Of a stretch of 24,762 nucleotides of DNA, positions 1-8,256 are shown one piece after another. The stretch is from Planctomycetes bacterium UBA2386 (GTDB lineage Bacteria > Planctomycetota > UBA1135 > UBA2386), in assembly GCA_002343845.1 (NCBI GenBank), contig DDSQ01000085.1, positions 27,633 to 52,394 on the forward strand, read 5' to 3'. Each line of letters begins with the position of its first letter. The stretch's first letter is position 1. A program made the position numbers and the translations under genes. The notes below the pieces were generated by a model. It was given only the letters and a program-made list of their open reading frames with translations. It made no database searches and was not told where the DNA came from.

Positions 1-597
1 CAGGCGGCCGAGATGCTGCTGCAGGTCGGCGAACAGCCGCTTGCGCGCTCGCATGATCCGGATCGCGACCGTCCCGGTCGGCATGTGCAGCTGCCGCGCC
101 GCGTCCTGGTAGGGGCGACCCTGCCGCACGCAGAGGTCGAACACCGTGCGATAGCGTTCGGGCAGGGCCGCGACGGCGGCTTCGAACGCACCGAGCATCT
201 CTTCTTCTTCGAGGCGCTGTTCGGCCGGGGCCGCTGGGGACGCTTCGAGCATGTCGGCGCCTTGGTCGTGCTGCAGGCCGCTGAACGGACGCGGCAGCCG
301 CTGCTCGCGGCGCAACGTGCTCAGCGCCTGGTTGCGCGCGACCTCGAACAACCAAGCCCGGAAGTTCGTGCCCGGGCTGTAGAGCGCATGCTTGCGCATC
401 ACCTTCTCGAAGACCTCCTGGGTGATGTCCTGGGCCAGGTGGCTGTCGCGGACCATGCCGAGCACGAAGGCGTGGATGCGCTTGCCGTAGCGCCGCTCGA
501 GGCTCGTGACGGGTGCTTCGACGTCGCCGGACTGCAGCTGGGCAACCAGGTCGTCGTCGGTGAGGTCGAGAACGGTGGTCGGGGAACAGCGATCCAT
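1..597 (-). CDS. ECF-type RNA polymerase sigma factor, cut by the left edge
   Basis: Alternative sigma factor that would direct core RNA polymerase to a dedicated promoter set. The 199 visible residues run without a stop off the left edge. Sigma region 2 spans about residues 31-100, with the core-binding segment 'DITQEVFEKV' (57-66) and 'FRAWLFEVARNQ' (79-90). An acidic linker follows, then region 4 from about 130 with 'LPERYRTVF' (145-153) and a helix-turn-helix ending 'GTVAIRIMRARKRL' (175-188). The chosen start is the ATG at 597-595. An in-frame ATG at 615-613 would add six residues, and neither has a clear Shine-Dalgarno. No anti-sigma gene is visible, but it could lie beyond the edge. 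The family assignment is firm; the ECF subgroup and target promoters cannot be told from this. Confidence 0.93.
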   Translation of the reverse strand, partial: MDRCSPTTVLDLTDDDLVAQLQSGDVEAPVTSLERRYGKRIHAFVLGMVRDSHLAQDITQEVFEKVMRKHALYSPGTNFRAWLFEVARNQALSTLRREQRLPRPFSGLQHDQGADMLEASPAAPAEQRLEEEEMLGAFEAAVAALPERYRTVFDLCVRQGRPYQDAARQLHMPTGTVAIRIMRARKRLFADLQQHLGRL

Positions 598-713
598 GGC
601 GGGGGATGACAACATGCATGCCGTGCGCCCCTTGTCGTGCCGGCGGCCGCCAGACCCGCGCCGTACGTGGGTTTGCCGGCCGTCGTCCCTCCGGGCCATC
701 GCCAGGTGCCATC

Positions 714-761
714 GAATTGCGGCACCCCCGGTGCCGCGCCGTTCAGGCGGCAGTGCAATTC
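714..761 (-). other. Nested inverted repeats, possible three-way-junction RNA element
   Basis: An outer 7-bp perfect inverted repeat, GAATTGC (714-720) with GCAATTC (755-761), encloses the perfect hairpin GGCACC-CCC-GGTGCC (721-735). It also encloses a second small stem around 738-752 (CGCC/GGCG type). The block lies 10 nt beyond the stop of the phosphotransferase gene and about 115 nt before the sigma factor start, both on the minus strand. It could be the 3' end signal of the first transcript or a leader element of the sigma factor mRNA. There is no T tract, so it is not a classic intrinsic terminator. The function is inference. Confidence 0.4.
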
Positions 762-771
762 TGCGGGGGGA

Positions 772-1776
772 TCAGACCGGGAAGAAGCCAGCCCCGCCGT
801 CGAGGGCTGCGTCGAGCAGCGCCAGGTTCGCGTTCTTGCGCGGATCGACGTCGCCGTGCGTCAGGTAGCCCCACCGGAGCCGGCGCAGGGCGAGGTAGAC
901 GACGGCGCTGCGGATGCCCCATTCCGCGCGGATGCGATCGCCGCCGATGCCGCCGCCAAGCCACCGGCCGAGCAGTTGCCGCTTCCACTCCGCGTGGCGC
1001 TGGCTGTGGATCCAGAACCAGGCGAAGTCGTGATCCGGCTTGCCGAGACCGACGCACTCGAAGTCGACCAGGAAGGGGCGGCCGTCCTCGGTCACGACGA
1101 CGTTGGCCTCCTGGAAGTCGCCGTGCACGAACGCCTGCGGGCGGCCGTCGGTCCAGCGCACGGCTTCGCCGAAGAACCGCTGCACCCGGCGCCAGCGCGC
1201 TTCGCCGATCACGAACAGCACGGCGTCGTACATCCCGCGGATGCGGTCGAGGTACGCGATCGGATCCCAGTGTTCGACCGGGAAGTCGCGGCGGCCGAGC
1301 AGGCGATCGACCGGCAGGCGCGCCAGCCGCTGCAGCAACTCGATGACGTGCTCCTGGCCGATCACCTCGGCCGCCGGACCGACCGCACCGGGCAGCCATT
1401 CCAGCAACAGCCATCGTGGCGGATCGCCGGGCCCGACGGCGATGGTGCGGGGTGCCGGGAAGTCACGGCGCCCCGGGTCGATGCTGTCGAGCAGGCGGTA
1501 GAAGCCCGCCTCGCGGCGCGCGAAGTCGTCGGCGCGTTCGCCGGCCGGCAGCAACGTGCCGTCGGGCAGCGGCAGGTAGTGCTTGAGCAGGAACGAGCGT
1601 CCGGAGCGGTCCCGGGCCACGATCGGCAGCGAGTTGCGGTGCCCCGAGACGAGTTCGCGCCCGCCGGCCGCCGGTTGCAGGTCGAGTTCGTGCAGCACCT
1701 GGAGAGCGTGCTGACCATGGGTATCGGTCGGGATCGAAGACACCGGTGGCACGGGCGGCGACGCCCGCTCCTGCAT
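772..1776 (-). CDS. Aminoglycoside phosphotransferase/choline kinase-family small-molecule kinase
   Basis: Protein-kinase-like phosphotransferase of the APH/choline kinase superfamily, 334 aa, presumably cytoplasmic and transferring the ATP gamma-phosphate to an unknown small molecule. The N-lobe carries 'SFLLKHYL' (61-68), whose Lys is the likely ATP-anchoring residue, and a hinge-like 'WLLLEWLPG' (122-130). The catalytic Brenner motif is 'FVHGDFQEANVVV' (216-228), with Asp220 and Asn225. The metal-binding 'FLVDFECVGLGKPDHDFAWFW' block begins at 235, with Asp238. All key residues are present, so it should be active. The start is the ATG at 1776-1774. Antibiotic resistance is not implied, since many family members act on sugars, amino acids or lipids. 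It is divergent from the DUF4388 gene, and nothing nearby names the substrate. Confidence 0.85.
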   Translation of the reverse strand: MQERASPPVPPVSSIPTDTHGQHALQVLHELDLQPAAGGRELVSGHRNSLPIVARDRSGRSFLLKHYLPLPDGTLLPAGERADDFARREAGFYRLLDSIDPGRRDFPAPRTIAVGPGDPPRWLLLEWLPGAVGPAAEVIGQEHVIELLQRLARLPVDRLLGRRDFPVEHWDPIAYLDRIRGMYDAVLFVIGEARWRRVQRFFGEAVRWTDGRPQAFVHGDFQEANVVVTEDGRPFLVDFECVGLGKPDHDFAWFWIHSQRHAEWKRQLLGRWLGGGIGGDRIRAEWGIRSAVVYLALRRLRWGYLTHGDVDPRKNANLALLDAALDGGAGFFPV

Positions 1777-1932
1777 CGACGGGAAGGCCGGCTGGACTGG
1801 AACCGCTCCGGCCCGGCCGCATCGCCGTCATAGGGCGCGCTCGCCGCCGCGCCCAGCGTCGTACCGCGATCAGTCGCGGAATCCGACATCGCGTCAAGGC
1901 CGGGTGCCGCGAGCGCCGAGAAGCCCTGCAGC

Positions 1933-3348
1933 ATGGCCGAAGTCGAGCCGACGCAAAGCGAGCCCAAGGGCGCGACTGCACTCGAGGTCCGCGAGCGCAT
2001 CGAGGCGCTCGTCGATGGTCTCGTGCGCAAGGACGACGAGGTCTACGAGTCCGAGTTCGTGCACCTGCTGACGCGCGTGCGGGAACTCGTCGACCGCAAG
2101 CTGCGCATGGAGGGCACCAAGACCGACACGCGCGACTTCCTCGGCGAGCTGCTGTTCACGCGCATGCGGCGCGGCATGCACCTGTTCCTCAAGAGCGAGG
2201 ACCAGGTGACGGTCATGCGCGCGGCGGAATGGGTGATGGGCGTGCTGTTCGCGGTCACCACGATGTCGGAGTTCGCCAAGGCGTTCGATCAGGCGCTGCT
2301 GGGGAGCACCAGCGGCTCGCGCGACTTCAACTTCGCCGGCCGCACCGACTTCATCGCCGTCGAAGAAGTCATGCAGATGCTGTCCTCGGGCAAGCACCTC
2401 GGTTGCCTCTCGCTCGAGAAGGGCGACAACCGGCTCGACATCTACATCCGCGACGGGCGCATCTGGTTCCTCGATCCGCACCGCATGATCCGCCGCGTGA
2501 TCCCGGGCGCCGACGCGATGCGTCACCGCGAGATCCCGGAAGCGGCGATCATCGAGGCCGAGAACCGGCGAGGCCGTGAGGGCGTGCCGGTGCTGCAGAC
2601 GCTGCAGGAGAAGGGCGTGTTCAAGGCCGACGAGCTGCGCGAGGCGTTCCGCGTGTTCGGCAAGGAAGTGCTCTTCGACTTCATGCGGGAGTCCGAGCCG
2701 TACGCCTTCTACTACCGCAAGCTCGACCGCCTGCCCGGCTTCGCCGAAAGCAACGACCTGCGGCTCGGCGTCACCTCCTTGCTGCTCGAGGGCAGCAAGC
2801 AGCTCGACGACTGGAAGCAGATGCTGTTGGCGTTCCCGAACCCGGACGCGCCGCTCGAGCCTCGCACCGACATGTTCGCGCGCATGGGCGACGTCGCGCT
2901 GGGTGTGCTCGAGATCAAGCTGCTGTCGCAGATCAACGGCGACACGACGCCGCGATCGCTGGTCACGGCGCTGGGGCTGCCGCTGTTCGACGTCTACCAG
3001 TTGCTGATCCGGCTCGCGAAGGAGGGCATCCTGGTGGCCAGTGGGGGCGTCGACGTGCTCGCCGACCTCCCGGCGTCGAGCGACGAGTCGACGGTCCAGG
3101 CTTCGATGCGGGAAGCGTTCGCGGCGCTCGACGCCAACGACGACGACGAACAGCGTCGGTCGGCGATCGACGCCGTGCTCGGCGGCGGGGAGGAGGACGA
3201 GGGGCCGCAGAGCGCCCTCGACAAGGTGCTCGGGCTCGGCGAGACGAAGCCCGCCGCCAAGGCGCCGTCGATGCCTCCGGGCCCGCGAGACCTGCGCAGC
3301 GAGCTCGACCGCGAGGTCATGGACATCCTGCGCAAGACCAAGAAGTGA
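1933..3348 (+). CDS. DUF4388 domain protein with winged-helix-like C-terminal half
   Basis: A 471-residue soluble protein. A DUF4388 (PATAN-like) region begins near 'GRTDFIAVEEVMQML' (136-150) and continues through 'GCLSLEKGDNRLDIYIRDGRIWFL' (157-180). This is the strand pattern in which a small module reports on a ligand or partner. A second helical part (about 205-290) and a winged-helix-like segment around 310-370 follow. The acidic C-terminal tail contains two near-identical short motifs, 'SAIDAVLGGGE' (410-420) and 'SALDKVLGLGE' (427-437), separated by six residues, then a basic end 'DILRKTKK'. DUF4388 proteins occur with type IV pilus, gliding and two-component systems in Myxococcota and Planctomycetota. 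A regulatory role is plausible but not demonstrated here. There is no signal peptide or membrane segment. Confidence 0.8.
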   Translation: MAEVEPTQSEPKGATALEVRERIEALVDGLVRKDDEVYESEFVHLLTRVRELVDRKLRMEGTKTDTRDFLGELLFTRMRRGMHLFLKSEDQVTVMRAAEWVMGVLFAVTTMSEFAKAFDQALLGSTSGSRDFNFAGRTDFIAVEEVMQMLSSGKHLGCLSLEKGDNRLDIYIRDGRIWFLDPHRMIRRVIPGADAMRHREIPEAAIIEAENRRGREGVPVLQTLQEKGVFKADELREAFRVFGKEVLFDFMRESEPYAFYYRKLDRLPGFAESNDLRLGVTSLLLEGSKQLDDWKQMLLAFPNPDAPLEPRTDMFARMGDVALGVLEIKLLSQINGDTTPRSLVTALGLPLFDVYQLLIRLAKEGILVASGGVDVLADLPASSDESTVQASMREAFAALDANDDDEQRRSAIDAVLGGGEEDEGPQSALDKVLGLGETKPAAKAPSMPPGPRDLRSELDREVMDILRKTKK

Positions 3349-3365
3349 GGTAGTTCCGGCGGCGC

Positions 3366-5138
3366 TCAGCAGCGCAGCCGTCGCAGTTGCAGCCAGCGCG
3401 ACAGTCGGTCGACGACGATCGTCAGCAGGATCATCGTCCACAGGAACGTCGCCGTGGCGCCGTGCTGTCGCCAGTCGAGGTTCAACTTGAAGGCGTGACC
3501 CAGTCCGCCAGCTCCCACCACGCCGAGCGCGGTGCCGATGCGCATGTTCACTTCGAACTGGAAGAACAGGTAGGTGCGCCAGTCGGGCCACACGCGCGGC
3601 ACCGCGCCGTAGAGGAACACCTGCGGCCGGCAGGTGCCGCCGATGCGCTCGAGCCGCTGGTAGGCGACGTTGTCGAGCGATTCGGTGAACACGCGGTGCA
3701 GCACGCCGCAGCTGTGGATCGCGACGGCGAGCACGCACGGCGTCACACCGATCTGGAAGAACACCGCCAGGATGATGACCCACGCAACTTCGGGCACGCC
3801 GCGACAGACCAGGGCCAACGCTCGCGTGGCGACGACAGCGCACCACCGGAGCCGCCGGCGGCTCGCGGGCAGGTTCTCGCCGACGAAGCGGTGGGCGTCG
3901 AGCTGGAACGCCACCGAGGCCGGGAAGGCGAGGGCCGCCGCGGCAAGGCCGCCGACCACCGTCGCCAAGACGCCGATCGCGATCGGCACGATGGCGTTCT
4001 CGGTGGCGGCGCGGAGCGTGCCGAGCAGCGCCGCAAAGGTGCCGACCTCGGCGGGCTGCACGCCGAGTTCGGTGGCGTAGGCGAGCCTGCCGAGCGAGAG
4101 ATCGGGCACGAACAGGCCGGCCGTGTAGGAGCCGGCGAAGTCCCAGTCGATGCGTTGCAGCTCGCGGGTGACCTGGGCGAACGGCTCGGCGAGCAGTGCC
4201 GCCGAGCCCGCGACCAGAGCCAGGACGACGGCCAGCACCTGCAGGCGGCGCCACGCCTGGGTGCGGCGATCGGTCGCGCGCGAGGCGCGTGGATGGTTGG
4301 GGTCGACGCGCAGCCGCTGGCGGATCAGGTTGGCGATCACGTCGGTGGTCGCGGTGACCACCAGCAGCGCCAGCAGCACGGTCGCCACGCGCGACCAGCT
4401 GCCGTCGGTGTACTCGTCCCAGAGTTGCGCCCCGAGTCCGCCACCGCCGACGACGCCGATCACCGACGCATTGCGCACGGCGCATTCGGTGCGCATCAAC
4501 AGGAACGACAGCGTGGTCCGTGCGGCGAGCGGCTGCACGCCGTACCAGAACACCGCGAACCGTGAGGCGCCGGTGGTTCGCAGGGCCAGGTAGTGCTTCG
4601 CGTCGACGTTGTCCCACTGCTCGCTGAGGACCTTGCCGAAGATGCCGGCGACGCTGATCGCGATCGCCAGCACGCCGGTCACCGTGTTCACGCCGGTGAG
4701 GTTCGCGAGCACGATCGCCCAGGCGATGTCGGGCACGCCGCGCAGAATGTCGAGCAGGAGGCGGCAGCCCTCGAGGACCGCGTGTTGCACCGAACGCACC
4801 GCCCAGTGCGCCGGCTCGCCGCCGTGCACGAGGCAGCGCGTGGCTCCGAGCGCCAACGGGTAGGCGAGCACGAGCCCGATCGCCACGCCGAGCAGCGCCA
4901 CCGCGACGGTCTCGAGCGCGAGCGCGCCGCAGGTGCGCAGCATCGAGGCCGACAGATCGGGGCTCGCGAAGGCACGCAGGTAGTTCCACAACCGCCCGCA
5001 GGCCTCGGTGAAGTCGTCCCAGCTGCCGAGCGCGTGGAGGTTCCACCGCAAGGCCAGTGCGCTCGCGACGACCAGGAGGGCGACCGCCCACCACAACCAT
5101 CGGCCCGGGCGCCGGACCGGGGGGCAACTCGCCGTCAT
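3366..5138 (-). CDS. phnE: Phosphonate-type ABC importer permease, tandem PhnE-PhnE fusion
   Basis: Inner-membrane channel of a PhnCDE-type importer. At 590 aa it is about twice the usual PhnE length of 260-290 because two permease units are fused in one chain. Unit 1 has 'RGVPDIAW' (133-140), the coupling-loop segment 'LALRTTGASRFAVFWYGVQP' (184-203) and 'VVGGGGLG' (229-236). Unit 2 repeats these as 'RGVPEVAW' (446-453), 'RLERIGGTCRPQVFLYGAVP' (495-514) and 'VVGAGGLG' (540-547). Each unit is preceded by a lone hydrophobic helix (about 13-30 and 298-316), consistent with internal duplication. The ATG at 5138-5136 overlaps the stop of the ATPase gene by 4 nt (ATGA), which sets the start and implies translational coupling. 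A pseudo-homodimer within one polypeptide is the likely architecture. Confidence 0.9.
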   Translation of the reverse strand: MTASCPPVRRPGRWLWWAVALLVVASALALRWNLHALGSWDDFTEACGRLWNYLRAFASPDLSASMLRTCGALALETVAVALLGVAIGLVLAYPLALGATRCLVHGGEPAHWAVRSVQHAVLEGCRLLLDILRGVPDIAWAIVLANLTGVNTVTGVLAIAISVAGIFGKVLSEQWDNVDAKHYLALRTTGASRFAVFWYGVQPLAARTTLSFLLMRTECAVRNASVIGVVGGGGLGAQLWDEYTDGSWSRVATVLLALLVVTATTDVIANLIRQRLRVDPNHPRASRATDRRTQAWRRLQVLAVVLALVAGSAALLAEPFAQVTRELQRIDWDFAGSYTAGLFVPDLSLGRLAYATELGVQPAEVGTFAALLGTLRAATENAIVPIAIGVLATVVGGLAAAALAFPASVAFQLDAHRFVGENLPASRRRLRWCAVVATRALALVCRGVPEVAWVIILAVFFQIGVTPCVLAVAIHSCGVLHRVFTESLDNVAYQRLERIGGTCRPQVFLYGAVPRVWPDWRTYLFFQFEVNMRIGTALGVVGAGGLGHAFKLNLDWRQHGATATFLWTMILLTIVVDRLSRWLQLRRLRC

Positions 5139-5959
5139 CCGCTCGGACCGCGGGAGCGTTCCGCTCCCAGCTCCACCTGGTCGAGGCGCAGCGCCCGGTA
5201 TTCCTCGCCGTAGATCGTGCGCAGATGTTCGCGCGTCAACGCGGCCGGCGTGTCGTCGAACACGAGTTCGCCAGCGCGCAGCGCCAGCACCCGATCGAAC
5301 GACAGCCGCAGCAGGTCGAGCGTGTGCAGGCTGACGATCACGGTCGTCGTCGGTCCGGCGAGCGCCAGCAGCATCTGCACGACTTCGCGGCCCAGCCGGA
5401 TGTCGAGCGAACTCGCCGGCTCGTCGGCGAGCAGGATGCGTGGCTCCTGCAGCAGCAGCCGCGCGATCGCGACGCGCTGTTGTTCGCCGCCCGAGAGCTC
5501 CTCGGGCAACGACCACAGCCGCGAGCCCAGTTCGACGCGGCCGAGCGCCTGCTGCGCGCGCTCGACTTCCTGCGGCCGCAGCAGCGACCACAGCGCCTTC
5601 CAGAGCGGCCACTTGCCCAGCCGCCCGATCAGCACGTTGTGGGCGACGCGCAGGCCGGGCACCAGGTTGTCCTGCTGGTGCAGGAACCCGATCTGCTGGC
5701 GCAGCCGGCACAACGCGCGTCCGTGCAGGGCGCCGGTCGTCGCACCCAGCACGTGCACTTCCCCGTCGCTCGGCCACAGCACACCGGCGCACAGCCGCAG
5801 CAGCGTCGTCTTGCCGGCACCCGACGGGCCGATCAGCGCGACTCGTTGGCCGCGCTCGATCGACAGCGTGAGATCGCGCAGCAGCGAACGTTCGCCGATG
5901 CGCTTGTGCACGCCGACGAACTCGACGTCCGTCGTGGTCGTCGAGTCGACCGCGGTCAC
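5135..5959 (-). CDS. phnC: Phosphonate/phosphite/phosphate ABC importer ATPase (PhnC family)
   Basis: Cytoplasmic ATP-hydrolysing subunit driving the PhnE permease; 274 aa, normal for PhnC. Walker A is GPSGAGKT (44-51) and the Q-loop Gln lies in 'FLHQQDNLVPGL' (92-103). The ABC signature is LSGGEQQR (155-162), Walker B is ILLADEPASSLD (175-186), and the switch His is in 'VSLHTLD' (209-215). The start is a GTG at 5959-5957, overlapping the phnD stop by 4 nt (GTGA), and the end overlaps the phnE start by 4 nt (ATGA). No Shine-Dalgarno stands before the GTG, as expected for a coupled start. All catalytic motifs are intact. No C-P lyase or phosphite dehydrogenase gene is in the window, so the substrate (phosphonate, phosphite or phosphate) is not fixed. 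Confidence 0.93.
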   Translation of the reverse strand: MTAVDSTTTTDVEFVGVHKRIGERSLLRDLTLSIERGQRVALIGPSGAGKTTLLRLCAGVLWPSDGEVHVLGATTGALHGRALCRLRQQIGFLHQQDNLVPGLRVAHNVLIGRLGKWPLWKALWSLLRPQEVERAQQALGRVELGSRLWSLPEELSGGEQQRVAIARLLLQEPRILLADEPASSLDIRLGREVVQMLLALAGPTTTVIVSLHTLDLLRLSFDRVLALRAGELVFDDTPAALTREHLRTIYGEEYRALRLDQVELGAERSRGPSG

Positions 5960-6852
5960 TGCAGGAAGCCGGGCGGCAGCGAGTCGCGGACCTTGCGGAT
6001 GCTGTCCCAGCGCTTGTTGTCAGCGGCCTGGAACTTCTCCTTCGCCGACCAGGCGTCGAGGATCGCCTTGTCGTCCGCGTTCTTGCGGTCGAGACCGGTG
6101 AAGGCATCGGTGATCTTCGCCATCGTCTCCTTGCCCAGGCGCGAGTGTCCGACCCACGCGTAGTCGACGTAGCCCGGCGTCACGAAGATGATCGGAGCGT
6201 TGGCCTTGTCCTCGGCGCTCGCCTTCTCCCAGTAGGTGAAGTTGAGGGCGCCGATGTCGGCGGCCCCGCTGGCGACGGCCTTGAGCGTGGCGCCGTGGCC
6301 ACCGCTCGCCTGGTAGCCGCACTCCTGCTTGAACGCCTTGTTCGGGTCGATGCCGGCCTCGACCAGGAAGAACCGAGGCATCAGGTGGCCGGACGTCGAG
6401 TTCTTGTCGCCGAACGTGAACGTGAAGTCCTTCGCCATCGGGGCGAGGTCGGCCATCTTCTCGATCTTCTTCAGCTTGCCCTCGTCGACGAGCTTCTTGT
6501 TGGCGATGAAGTAGGTCTTGAAGTCGAGGTCGATGTCGCGCGTCGCGAGCACCGACACCTGGCCCTTGCCGGCGTCGATCGCGTCGACCGTCGTCTTGCC
6601 GCCGAGCCAGGCGAAGTCGACCTTGTTCGCGATCAGGGCGTTGACCGCCATCGTGTAGTCGTTGGACGGCACGTAGCTGACCGGCATGCCGAGCTTCTTG
6701 GTCATGTGGTCGGCGAGCGCCTTGCAGGTCTCGGCGAGCTTGCCCTTGTTGAAGTCGGGGATCACGGTGAAGCGCAGTTCGGTGGGAGCCTGGGCAGCGG
6801 CGGCGCCGGCGAACAGCAGGGTCGCAGAGAGCAGAAGGGAAGTACGGATCAT
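5956..6852 (-). CDS. phnD: Phosphonate/phosphate-type ABC importer substrate-binding protein (PhnD family)
   Basis: Periplasmic binding protein that hands its oxyanion ligand to the PhnCE transporter; 298 aa. A signal peptide is clear: a short basic start, the hydrophobic stretch 'LLLSATLLFAGAAAA' (6-20) and cleavage near Gln21. The mature protein begins 'LRFTVIPDFNKGKLAETCKAL' (26-46), as in PhnD proteins. It carries 'VDFAWLGG' (78-85) and the oxyanion-binding 'NSTSGHLMPRFFL' (151-163). 'GGHGATLKAVASGAADIGALN' (184-204) matches the conserved segment downstream in the family. The reading frame is open upstream for 42 more codons, but the ATG at 6852-6850 has a Shine-Dalgarno and is followed at once by the signal peptide. 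It is the first gene of the phnD-phnC-phnE unit. Confidence 0.92.
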   Translation of the reverse strand: MIRTSLLLSATLLFAGAAAAQAPTELRFTVIPDFNKGKLAETCKALADHMTKKLGMPVSYVPSNDYTMAVNALIANKVDFAWLGGKTTVDAIDAGKGQVSVLATRDIDLDFKTYFIANKKLVDEGKLKKIEKMADLAPMAKDFTFTFGDKNSTSGHLMPRFFLVEAGIDPNKAFKQECGYQASGGHGATLKAVASGAADIGALNFTYWEKASAEDKANAPIIFVTPGYVDYAWVGHSRLGKETMAKITDAFTGLDRKNADDKAILDAWSAKEKFQAADNKRWDSIRKVRDSLPPGFLQ

Positions 6853-6860
6853 CGGACGGT

Positions 6861-6865
6861 TCTCC
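6861..6865 (-). promoter_or_regulatory. Ribosome binding site fixing the phnD start
   Basis: On the minus strand a GGAGA lies 8 nt before the ATG at 6852, the best-placed Shine-Dalgarno for this operon. It selects this ATG over the upstream in-frame starts that extend the open frame to 6978. Confidence 0.6.
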
Positions 6866-7014
6866 AGGGGGAACAGGGGGAAGACGATGGCGGCGCGGCG
6901 AACGCGCCGGGCAGGCGAGCGGAGTACGGACGCCTTGCGCGCGACCTCAGCAGGTCGTTGCGGGCCAGGCCACAGCACACGGCTGGGCGAGGCGGCGGCA
7001 TCAACGGCCGCCCT

Positions 7015-7031
7015 GCGGCGCCGGGCGCCGC
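7015..7031. other. Perfect GC hairpin in the phnD upstream region
   Basis: GCGGCGC (7015-7021), loop CGG, GCGCCGC (7025-7031): a perfect 7-bp stem. It lies in the 283-nt gap between the glycosyltransferase stop and the phnD start, both on the minus strand. It could end the upstream transcript or shape the phnD leader. There is no T tract on either side and no convincing Pho box was found in the gap, so the role is unknown. Confidence 0.35.
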
Positions 7032-7135
7032 GTTGGCATCAACTCACGCATCACGGACACGCCCGGGAACGGGCGAGCGGCGAATCAGACGAGGCCCACC
7101 CGGTGATGGCAAGGGGGCCCAGCGAAACGCAAGAC

Positions 7136-8245
7136 TCAGAGGGGCGAAGGTCCGCTGCGGCAGGCGCGCCAGACCTGCACGTGGCCAGCCGCCGCCTGCT
7201 GCCACGAGAACGCCGCGGCGCGCTGCCGGCCGGCGGCGCGCAGGCGCGTCACGACGGTCGGGTCGCCGAGCACACGCGCGAGTTCGTCGGTCACGGCCCG
7301 CGCCGTGAGCTCCTGCAACCGTACGACGGCGTCGCCGCCGAGTTCGGGCAGCGAGGAGACGTCGCTGGTGATCGTCGGCACGCCGGCGGCGAGCGCATCG
7401 GCAACCGCGAGGCCAAAGCCCTCGTAGGCCGACGGCGACACGAACGCGTCGGCGAGGGCGTAGACGGCGGCGAGATCGGCGGCCGGCAGGTGTTCGTGCC
7501 AGCACACCGTCGGGTCGGCGGCGATCGCCGCGAGCGCGCGCTCTGCCCGCCAGCCGCGGCGGCCGACCAGCACGCAGCGGTGCGGGAAGCCGCGGGCGCG
7601 CAGCGCCTGCACGCCGTCGACGACCAGATCGACGTTCTTGCGCGCCTGCACCGTGCCGACGTGCAGCACGAAGCGTTCGGGCAAGCGCAGGCGCGCGCGC
7701 ACTTCGGCGAGCGCTGGTGGCGCGATCGTGGGGGCCGGGTCGATGCCGTGCGGGACCACGCGCACCTTGTGGGCGTGGGCGGGATGGAACCGCGCGACGT
7801 CGCGCGCGGTCGCGTGCGACGGCACGACGATGGCGCGCGCGTTCGTCACCGCGTGGCGCGTCGCCCACTTCAGGAACGTGCGCGAGGCGAAGCCGAACGA
7901 GTCGGGCACGGTGTGGTAGGCGAGGTCGTGCACCGTCACCGCCGCCGGCACGCGCAGGCCGAACGGCAGCGCGTTCTTGGTGTCGTGGTAGACGTCGGGC
8001 GCGACCGTGCGCAGCGCTCGGCCCAGCGCGAGGTACTGCCAGCGCAGGCGGTCGAGGCCGCCGCGCATCGGCAGCGCCACCACCTCGACCGCCCGACTCG
8101 GCGCGAACGCGTTCGCGTCGTCGGTGAGCACGGTGACGCGCACGTCGTCGCGTTCGGCCAGGGCCAAAACGAGCCGCTTGCCGTAGCTCGCCGGTCCACC
8201 GACCGTGCCGCACAGCACTCCGATCGCGACGTGCAGATCCGCCAC
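7136..8245 (-). CDS. Glycosyltransferase family 4-like (GT-B) protein
   Basis: Transfers a sugar from a nucleotide donor, probably to a surface polysaccharide or lipid-linked glycan; 369 aa with two Rossmann-like halves. The N-terminal acceptor half has 'GTVGGPASYGKRLV' (13-26) and 'VTVHDLAYHTVPDSF' (103-117). The C-terminal donor half has 'KVRVVPHGID' (160-169), 'RFVLHVGTVQARKN' (191-204) and the donor-binding 'PSAYEGFGLAVADALAAGVP' (271-290). The usual E-x7-E pair appears as E275-x7-D283, a conservative change. The GTG at 8245-8243 is chosen because it lies 11 nt after the preceding gene's stop and immediately before the Rossmann core; the longer open frame upstream is antisense-like sequence inside the next gene. 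Likely cotranscribed with the kinase/methyltransferase fusion. Confidence 0.88.
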   Translation of the reverse strand: MADLHVAIGVLCGTVGGPASYGKRLVLALAERDDVRVTVLTDDANAFAPSRAVEVVALPMRGGLDRLRWQYLALGRALRTVAPDVYHDTKNALPFGLRVPAAVTVHDLAYHTVPDSFGFASRTFLKWATRHAVTNARAIVVPSHATARDVARFHPAHAHKVRVVPHGIDPAPTIAPPALAEVRARLRLPERFVLHVGTVQARKNVDLVVDGVQALRARGFPHRCVLVGRRGWRAERALAAIAADPTVCWHEHLPAADLAAVYALADAFVSPSAYEGFGLAVADALAAGVPTITSDVSSLPELGGDAVVRLQELTARAVTDELARVLGDPTVVTRLRAAGRQRAAAFSWQQAAAGHVQVWRACRSGPSPL

Positions 8246-8256
8246 GCGTGGCGTTC

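Noticed and set aside
772..1776. Aminoglycoside resistance gene
   Set aside because: The fold matches the APH superfamily, but nothing places it with a resistance enzyme and there is no mobile element nearby.
1894..5127. 1077-aa minus-strand open frame
   Set aside because: It runs antisense through the DUF4388 gene and out of frame through phnE; the translation is Arg/Ala/His-rich with no domain. It is a GC-rich shadow frame.
6853..7135. Pho box upstream of phnD
   Set aside because: No pair of CTGTCAT-like direct repeats with the right spacing could be found.
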